From NCBI GenBank assembly GCA_028868235.1, contig JAGWUW010000028.1:1-14041 (forward strand): 14,041 nt of DNA, in the 5' to 3' direction. Shown in pieces: positions 7,712 to 12,571 of the stretch. Position 1 is the stretch's first letter. Each line of letters starts with the position of its first letter. The notes beneath the pieces were generated by a model that saw only the letters and a list, made by a program, of their open reading frames with translations, ran no database searches and was not told the DNA's origin. This DNA comes from Betaproteobacteria bacterium (GTDB taxonomy: Bacteria; Pseudomonadota; Gammaproteobacteria; Burkholderiales; Rhodocyclaceae). The position numbers and the translations under genes are program-made.

Positions 7712-8478
7712 GGTGCGATCGATGCTTGGAAAACGTTGCCATTGTTGTCGCGACCACTGGCCTCGAGAGCCCCGTCGACCACCGTACGCTGCAACGTAAA
7801 TACCGGATTTTCGCTAACCGGCTCATAGGTCTGTACACGCATCAGGCGCTTGCCGGCCGCGTCGGTGAAGTTGATTTCCTCGATATGGAAGGCTGGCGTA
7901 CCGGCGACTAGCCCGGTATCCATCGGGTGCACGATGCGCAGGCGGACTCGTCCGGCATTCGGTCCTTCCGACCACTGGCGGCCGCTGACCTCGTTCAGCC
8001 GTTTTTGCCATTCAGGAGAAGCTGCCGCTGCCGATGGTGCCGTACAGCCACCGCCGACGGTGTTGACCCAGGTGCCGCCAACATGCCATACACCATCAGC
8101 CGTGCGCACGGCAGCACGTACCGGCGTTGACTGCTGCAGCTTGACGCGAAAGCCCAGATAGGCCGGCGCGCCATCCGGGAAGAAGCGCAGTACCTGGACA
8201 ATGGGATTGAAATCGGCGAAGACCACCACCTCAACAATACTGGCCAGCGCCGTGGCGTCGACGGTAACCGGAACCTGCATCGGATTTTCAGCCGTAGACG
8301 GAGCAATAACCTTCACACGCGGATCGAAGAGCACCGGCGCCCCAGCCAGAAACGTTTTTTCCATATCGGCCCAACGCGCCGAGTCCAGCGGGTCGCCGTT
8401 GTCCTTCAGCGCGGCAGCCTCGGCCGGCGGCATCAGGGCCGCGAGCGCAATGGCTGCTATGGTTAGGGGGTATTTCAT
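7708..8478 (-). CDS. Quinoprotein dehydrogenase-associated SoxYZ-like carrier (fused SoxY-SoxZ)
   Basis: This is a 256-residue exported protein with a signal peptide (hydrophobic 5-16, cleavage near AEA/A, residue 21). The first half resembles SoxY and ends in the GGGC sequence around Cys145, comparable to the swinging-arm cysteine of SoxY (GGCGG). The second half (about 155-256) resembles SoxZ (RVRLRIVHPMDTG, then FHIEEINFT). In sulfur oxidation SoxY and SoxZ are separate and carry covalent intermediates. Here they are one chain, as in the family named for its association with quinoprotein dehydrogenases.

It is the first gene of the minus operon. GGAG at 8487-8490 precedes the ATG at 8478 by 8 bases, and a sigma-54 promoter lies at 8524-8540. 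What the cysteine carries is not known. Confidence 0.88.
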   Translation of the reverse strand: MKYPLTIAAIALAALMPPAEAAALKDNGDPLDSARWADMEKTFLAGAPVLFDPRVKVIAPSTAENPMQVPVTVDATALASIVEVVVFADFNPIVQVLRFFPDGAPAYLGFRVKLQQSTPVRAAVRTADGVWHVGGTWVNTVGGGCTAPSAAAASPEWQKRLNEVSGRQWSEGPNAGRVRLRIVHPMDTGLVAGTPAFHIEEINFTDAAGKRLMRVQTYEPVSENPVFTLQRTVVDGALEASGRDNNGNVFQASIAP

Positions 8479-8523
8479 GTGTCTCGCTCCAATTCGCCTT
8501 TTAGGCTGTTTGCCAAAAAGGTC

Positions 8524-8540
8524 TGCAAACGGCGTGCCAA
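8524..8540 (-). promoter_or_regulatory. Sigma-54 (-24/-12) promoter of the minus-strand operon
   Basis: Read on the minus strand the sequence is TTGGCACGCCGTTTGCA. It matches the sigma-54 consensus TTGGCACGNNNNTTGCW at every defined position, with GG and GC separated by exactly 10 bases. The expected start of transcription is near 8513, about 35 bases before the SoxYZ-like start codon. Confidence 0.85.
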
Positions 8541-8597
8541 TTCACCACAAAGTCAGTGAATACAGCCATTGGCGGGGCATTCGGCAAACCCAAAGAG

Positions 8598-8655
8598 AAA
8601 TGTCATGGCGGCACCACAATCCAGGTGTGCAAGTTTGGAGCAGCTGGTGACATTT
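8598..8655. promoter_or_regulatory. Candidate shared enhancer (inverted repeat) between the divergent promoters
   Basis: AAATGTCA at 8598-8605 and TGACATTT at 8648-8655 are perfect inverted copies, centred 50 bp apart (nearly five helical turns). Inward of the 8-mers some similarity continues (GCGGCACCA against GCTGCTCCA in the inverted copy). The pair lies about 110-150 bp from the predicted start of the minus promoter and 120-180 bp from that of the plus promoter. These are normal distances for binding of a sigma-54 activator. The binding protein is unknown. Confidence 0.45.
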
Positions 8656-8711
8656 GAAGCAGCGCTACACGACGCACCTGCACAACACCCAAAAAGCGAC
8701 GACGCCCTGCT

Positions 8712-8732
8712 ATTCCCCGCCAATTGGGGAAT
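8712..8732. promoter_or_regulatory. Palindromic site just upstream of the dehydrogenase promoter
   Basis: ATTCCCC (8712-8718) and GGGGAAT (8726-8732) form a perfect inverted repeat with a 7-base centre. It ends about 20 bases before the -24 element of the plus promoter. It could be an operator for a second regulator, for example the LuxR-type regulator of the minus operon, or a hairpin. There is no T-run to suggest a terminator. Confidence 0.4.
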
Positions 8733-8750
8733 CCCGGACTCGGCGAGGTC

Positions 8751-8767
8751 TTGGCACAGCCTTTGCA
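8751..8767 (+). promoter_or_regulatory. Sigma-54 (-24/-12) promoter of the PQQ alcohol dehydrogenase
   Basis: TTGGCACAGCCTTTGCA matches the sigma-54 consensus at all strongly conserved positions. GG at 8753-8754 and GC at 8765-8766 are separated by 10 bases. Transcription would start near 8778, leaving a leader of about 105 bases that contains a perfect hairpin (ATTCCG/CGGAAT, 8826-8843) and AAGGAG at 8871-8876, 7 bases before the ATG. Confidence 0.83.
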
Positions 8768-8883
8768 GATAGCCCTGCCGCCAGTGCGCCGATTCAGGGA
8801 AAGGAAGGCGGCGCGCCAGCAAGACATTCCGACCGACCGGAATCGGCAGGCCGGAACCAATTGGATAAACAAGGAGACAATCC

Positions 8884-10662
8884 ATGCATCGTCAACACCC
8901 CCTCAAGCGGAGCACGATCGCCCTGCTCACCGCCGCCGCACTGTTGGCCGGCGGTCAGGCATCCGCCGTCGTTACCGACGCTGACATCCTGAACGACGCT
9001 AAGACCACCGGCGACGTCGTCAGCTTCGGCCTCGGCACCCAGGGCCAGCGCTTCAGCCCGAGCACCCAGATCAACACCAAGACGGTCAAGAACCTGGTTC
9101 CGGCCTGGTCGATGTCCTTCGGCGGCGAGAAGCAGCGCGGCCAGGAATCGCAACCGGTCATCCACAACGGCAAGATGTTCGTCACCGCCTCCTACAGCCG
9201 CCTGTTCGCCATGGACGCCAAGACCGGCAAGAAGCTGTGGAAGTACGAGCACCGCCTGCCGGACGGCATCATGCCGTGCTGCGACGTGATCAACCGCGGT
9301 GCCGCGCTATACGATGACTTGGTTATCTTCGCCACTCTGGACGCTCAACTGATCGCCCTGAATCAGGACACCGGCAAGGTCGTCTGGAAAGAGAAGCTGG
9401 AAGACTACGCAGCTGGCTACTCCGCCTCCGCCGCCCCGATCATCGCCAAGGGCAAGCTGATCACCGGCGTATCCGGCGGTGAGTTCGGCGTTGTTGGCCG
9501 CATCGACGCCCGCGACCCGAAGACCGGCAAGCTGATCTGGACCCGTCCGACCGTTGAAGGTCACATGGGCTACATCATGAAGGACGGCCAGAAGGTCGAA
9601 AATGGTATTTCCGGCACCACCAACGCCACCTGGAGTGGGGACCTGTGGAAGACCGGCGGCGCTGCCACCTGGAACGGCGCCACCTACGATCCGGAAACCA
9701 ATCTGATCTTTGCCGGCACCGGCAACCCAGCCCCGTGGAACAGCCACCTGCGCCCGGGCGACAACCTGTTCTCGTCCTCCACCGTGGCCATCGATGCCGA
9801 TACCGGCAAAATCGTCTGGCACTTCCAGAACACCCCGCACGACGGCTGGGACTTTGACGGCGTGAACGAATTCGTCTCCTTCGACTACAAGGATCCGAAG
9901 ACCGGCAAGATCATCAAGGCCGGCGGCAAGGCCGACCGTAACGGTTTCTTCTTCGTCAATGACCGTACCAACGGCAAGTTGCTCAACGCCTTCCCGTTCG
10001 TCAAGCAGATCACCTGGGCAACGGGTTACAATTTAGAAACAGGCCGTCCGAACTACATCGAGGAAGGCCGTCCGGGTAACCCGGCCGACGCAGCCGATGG
10101 CAAGAAGGGCAAGGTCGTCTTCTCCGCACCGTCCTTCCTCGGCGGCAAGAACCAGATGCAGATGGCCTACAACCCGCAGACTGGCCTGTTCTACGTTCCG
10201 GCCAACGAGTGGGGCATGGACATTTGGAACGAACCAGTCTCCTACAAGAAGGGCGCAGCCTATCTGGGTGCCGGCTTCACCATCAAGGCTCTGCATGACG
10301 ACTACATCGGCGTCCTGCGTGCCATCGATCCGGCCACCGGAAAGATCGTCTGGGAAAACAAGAACTACGCTCCGCTATGGGGTGGCGTCCTGACCACCGC
10401 TGGCGGCCTGATTTTCTACGGCACCCCGGAAGGCTTCCTGAAGGGTGTTGATGCCAAGACGGGCAAGGAACTGTGGTCCTTCCAGACCGGTACCGGCATC
10501 GTTGCACCGCCGGTCACCTGGGAACAGGATGGCGAACAAATGATCGCCGTAACCACCGGTTGGGGTGGCGCCGTCCCGCTGTGGGGTGGCGACGTGGCCA
10601 AGCGCGTGAACTACCTCGAACAAGGTGGTTCCGTCTGGGTCTTCAAGCTGCACAAGGGCTAA
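8884..10662 (+). CDS. PQQ-dependent alcohol dehydrogenase, lanthanide type (ExaF/PedH/XoxF-like)
   Basis: This 592-residue periplasmic quinoprotein oxidises alcohols to aldehydes with PQQ. The signal peptide is about 1-28 (…GGQASA). An eight-bladed propeller is indicated by repeated [13 protein letters not shown] tryptophan-docking motifs. Cys132-Cys133 is the adjacent-cysteine disulfide that covers PQQ. Expected metal ligands are Glu200 (GGEFG) and Asn281 (GTGNPAPW). The catalytic base is Asp323 in GWDFDGVNE.

Asp325, two residues after the catalytic Asp, is the hallmark of lanthanide-binding enzymes; calcium enzymes such as MxaF have Ala there. Substrate range (methanol, ethanol or longer) cannot be read from sequence. 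Codons are strongly biased to C-ending forms (GGC, ACC, AAG-rich), more than in neighbours, which suggests high expression. It is preceded by a sigma-54 promoter and followed by a terminator. No MxaI-like small subunit is present. Confidence 0.95.
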
Positions 10663-10675
10663 GCGATCTCTCCCC

Positions 10676-10693
10676 GGGGCAGTTCGCTGCCCC
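10676..10693 (+). other. GC-rich UUCG-loop hairpin after the dehydrogenase
   Basis: GGGGCAG, loop TTCG, CTGCCCC: a perfect 7-bp stem 13 bases after the stop codon at 10660-10662. It lacks a T-run, so it may protect the 3' end of the mRNA or act with the terminator that follows 8 bases later. Confidence 0.6.
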
Positions 10694-10701
10694 TCTCCCG
10701 G

Positions 10702-10734
10702 CGGCTCGGTTGCTTCGGCATCCGAGCCGTTTTT
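10702..10734 (+). terminator. Intrinsic terminator of the dehydrogenase transcript
   Basis: CGGCTCGG…CCGAGCCG forms an 8-bp stem, extended past one T-T mismatch by TGC/GCA closing a TTCG tetraloop. It is followed directly by TTTTT (10730-10734). This is a typical rho-independent terminator and separates the dehydrogenase from the cytochrome gene. Confidence 0.85.
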
Positions 10735-11132
10735 GCATCACGGCCGAGGAGACCGATAAGGAAACAGCGACATCCCGGAACACTGTTCGATAATTGACCA
10801 CTCAACTGCTCCATTATGAAACACACCCACTTGCTGCACTACTCATCAGCGACCGCACCCCTGGCCGATACAGCCCCGGCGATGCCCGTGTGAGCCAATC
10901 TTTCCATCAAACGCTCAATTATTCACGTAGTGTCTGAACCGGCATTGAACTTGCAGTGAACTAAGCCAGCTAATGCAATGGACCCGAACCCCACCACCAT
11001 TCTCCATCTTTCGTTGATCCGGCGGAAACTAGATGCCGACAACGATTACAGCCAGCTTCATCCGCCGGTCAACAAGCTCAACCCGGTCAGCGCTTGAGGC
11101 ATCTACCGTACGTCACTACAGGGAGTCACATC
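10735..11132 (+). other. Intergenic region upstream of the cytochrome gene
   Basis: About 400 bases without a convincing gene. It contains a short palindrome GAACA-C-TGTTC (10778-10788), ATAATTGA (10790-10797) matched by inverted TCAATTAT (10915-10922), and a candidate sigma-54 promoter at 10939-10955. A 25-codon reading frame at 10816-10893 (MKHTHLLHYSS…) has no ribosome binding site but begins like the cytochrome (MKHYHL). GGGAG at 11121-11125 is the cytochrome ribosome binding site. Confidence 0.5.
10939..10955 (+). promoter_or_regulatory. Possible sigma-54 promoter for the cytochrome gene
   Basis: CCGGCATTGAACTTGCA keeps the invariant GG (10941-10942) and GC (10953-10954) with 10 bases between, plus GGCA and TTGCA. 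It departs from consensus at several flanking positions. Transcription would start near 10966, about 165 bases before the cytochrome ATG. It is weaker than the two promoters in the divergent region. Confidence 0.4.
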
Positions 11133-11513
11133 ATGAAACACTACCATCTCACCATCGCCTGCCTTGTCACCAGCCTGGCCAGCTCGCTGGCCCTGGCCGA
11201 CGCCAAGAAGGATGCCGAGATGCTCAAGCTGGCAAGCAACAGTGGTTGTATGACCTGCCATAGTATTGAATCCGGTAAGCCCGGCCCCGACGGCCTGAAG
11301 CCGATCGGCCCCGCTTGGAGCGACGTTGCCGCACAATATCGTGGCAAGCCCGGCGCCACAGAATTCCTGACCCGTGTTGTTCAGGAAGGCTCCAACCCCT
11401 ATTCCAGCCACTGGAAAAACCGCGTCTCGGGCATTGCCATGCCTCCCAACGCGGTCGCCATCACCCCGGCCAACACCCGCGAGCTGGTTTCCTGGATTCT
11501 GATGCTGAAGTAA
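11133..11513 (+). CDS. Periplasmic monohaem cytochrome c (class I)
   Basis: The 126-residue protein has a signal peptide (MKHYHLTIACLVTS…, cleavage near ALA/D, residue 22) and one haem c attachment site, CMTCH at 39-43. Met103 in GIAMPPNAV is the likely axial ligand. The IGPAWSDVAAQYRGK segment and the C-terminal helix (TRELVSWILML) are typical of small cytochromes such as c551/c552.

The ATG at 11133 was chosen over upstream starts because GGGAG (11121-11125) lies 7 bases before it and the signal peptide then begins correctly. It is probably the electron acceptor of the dehydrogenase, as ExaB or XoxG are elsewhere, though shorter than XoxG and separated from the dehydrogenase by a terminator. 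The Cache protein follows 88 bases later, perhaps on the same transcript. Confidence 0.92.
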   Translation: MKHYHLTIACLVTSLASSLALADAKKDAEMLKLASNSGCMTCHSIESGKPGPDGLKPIGPAWSDVAAQYRGKPGATEFLTRVVQEGSNPYSSHWKNRVSGIAMPPNAVAITPANTRELVSWILMLK

Positions 11514-11527
11514 ACCAAACATTTCAT

Positions 11528-11545
11528 GGCGGCGACGATGCCGCC
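11528..11545 (+). other. Hairpin between the cytochrome and Cache genes
   Basis: GGCGGC, loop of 6, GCCGCC: a perfect 6-bp stem 14 bases after the cytochrome stop, followed by CT-rich sequence but no T-run. A second small stem (GCCGG/CCGGC, 11566-11579) follows. They may be partial attenuators or mRNA stabilisers that set different levels of the two proteins. Confidence 0.4.
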
Positions 11546-11601
11546 TCTCTCCCCGATTGCACTACGCCGGCACACCGGCCTCACCCTATGGAGTTTCGAG
11601 T

Positions 11602-12456
11602 ATGAGCAAACCATCCCTCGCAATCCGACTGGCCGGCCTTCTGCTGGCAGTCTGTTGCGGCACCGCCCTGGCCGGCGACCGCGCCACCCCGCGCGAAGCA
11701 CGGGCCCTATTCGATCAGGCCGTCAATTACCTGAAAGCCAACGGTCCCGAGAAGTCGTGGGCCGCCTTTAGTAATCGCAAGGGGCCCTTCGTCAAGAAAG
11801 ACCTTTACGTTTACGTGATCGATCGCAAAGGTACCTACATTGCCAACGGTGCTGCGCCAGACACTTTGGTCGGTCTCAATGTGCTCGACAGTGTCGACGC
11901 CGCCGGCACACCGCTCTTCCGTCACATGATTGCCGTCACCGACAAGCAGGACGAAGCGCGTATTCGCTATGTCTGGTTGAATCGCAAGACCAACCACGTC
12001 GAGCCGAAAAATGCCTGGATTCATCGTGAAGGCGAATACATTCTCGGCGTCGGCTATTACGCCCCACATGCCACCGCCAACGACGCCATCAAGCTGCTCG
12101 ACGAGGCTGTCGTCTATGCGCGCAACAACGGGATGAGTGCGGCCGCTCGAGCCTTCAACGACGCCAAGGGCAACTTTGTGCGCGATGATCTCTACGTCTT
12201 CGCAGTCAACCTGGACACCGGAAAATTTGAGGCACACGGCATCAATCCAGCCTGGGCTGGCACCGACGCACGAGACCTGCATGATGTCGAAGGCCACGCC
12301 TTGATCCAGGAGATGATCGATCTTGCCAAAACCAAGGGTGAAGGTGCCGTCGACTACGTCTGGCGGAACCCGATCACCAATGCTGTCGAACGCAAACGCT
12401 CCTTTATTCGCCGCGTCGATAATAGCCTACTGGGTGTCGGGTACTACCTCGACTGA
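11602..12456 (+). CDS. Exported soluble double-Cache-domain protein
   Basis: This 284-residue protein has a signal peptide (cleavage near ALA/G, residue 24) and no other membrane segment. The mature part is two tandem Cache-like units, about 30-153 and 157-284. Each contains the same order of motifs: a helix with ALFDQAVNYL or KLLDEAVVYA, FSNRKGPFV or FNDAKGNFV, DLYVYVID or DLYVFAVN, RYVWLNRKT or DYVWRNPIT, and an end in LGVGYY.

Cache domains bind small molecules such as carboxylates or amino acids, usually as the sensor part of receptors. Here they are alone in the periplasm. The ATG at 11602 has GGAG 8-9 bases upstream. Its place after cytochrome c and near sensor kinases suggests a binding protein that reports or buffers a substrate or product (inference). 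Confidence 0.87.
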   Translation: MSKPSLAIRLAGLLLAVCCGTALAGDRATPREARALFDQAVNYLKANGPEKSWAAFSNRKGPFVKKDLYVYVIDRKGTYIANGAAPDTLVGLNVLDSVDAAGTPLFRHMIAVTDKQDEARIRYVWLNRKTNHVEPKNAWIHREGEYILGVGYYAPHATANDAIKLLDEAVVYARNNGMSAAARAFNDAKGNFVRDDLYVFAVNLDTGKFEAHGINPAWAGTDARDLHDVEGHALIQEMIDLAKTKGEGAVDYVWRNPITNAVERKRSFIRRVDNSLLGVGYYLD

Positions 12457-12477
12457 GGCATTACTGCATTGCCAACC

Positions 12478-12509
12478 ATGCCGTTCAGCAAATACTGGAC
12501 GGCATTTTT
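12478..12509 (+). terminator. Strong intrinsic terminator after the Cache gene
   Basis: ATGCCGTTCAG and CTGGACGGCAT pair over 11 bp with one G-U pair and a 6-base loop (CAAATA), followed by TTTTT. It ends the plus-strand cytochrome/Cache transcript, 21 bases after the Cache stop. The opposite strand lacks a T-run, so it does not obviously serve the converging kinase gene. Confidence 0.88.
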
Positions 12510-12571
12510 ATTGGCCGGGTACTTTTCTCTCTACCCCTTGTACCAAAAACTTCCCTATCGGGCTATCGGGC

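Noticed and set aside
8508..8589. GTTTGC/GCAAAC repeats (8508-8513, 8525-8530, 8583-8589) as operator sites
   Set aside because: One copy is part of the sigma-54 -12 element and the others are short and irregularly spaced; kept only as a weak possibility.
8794..9252. Minus-strand frames overlapping the dehydrogenase start (8794-9252) and others inside it
   Set aside because: They run antisense to the conserved quinoprotein and through its leader; composition reflects codon bias of the real gene.
10794..10820. TTGACC…TATGAA as a sigma-70 promoter for the cytochrome gene
   Set aside because: The spacer is only 15 bases and the -10 match is poor; more than 300 bases from the gene.
10816..10893. 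25-codon reading frame MKHTHLLHYSS… starting like the cytochrome
   Set aside because: No ribosome binding site and no similarity beyond the first few residues; possibly a relic but not supportable as a gene.
12555..12570. Tandem 8-bp repeat CTATCGGG x2 next to the hybrid kinase stop
   Set aside because: Only two copies, no hairpin of useful strength and no array; likely slippage.
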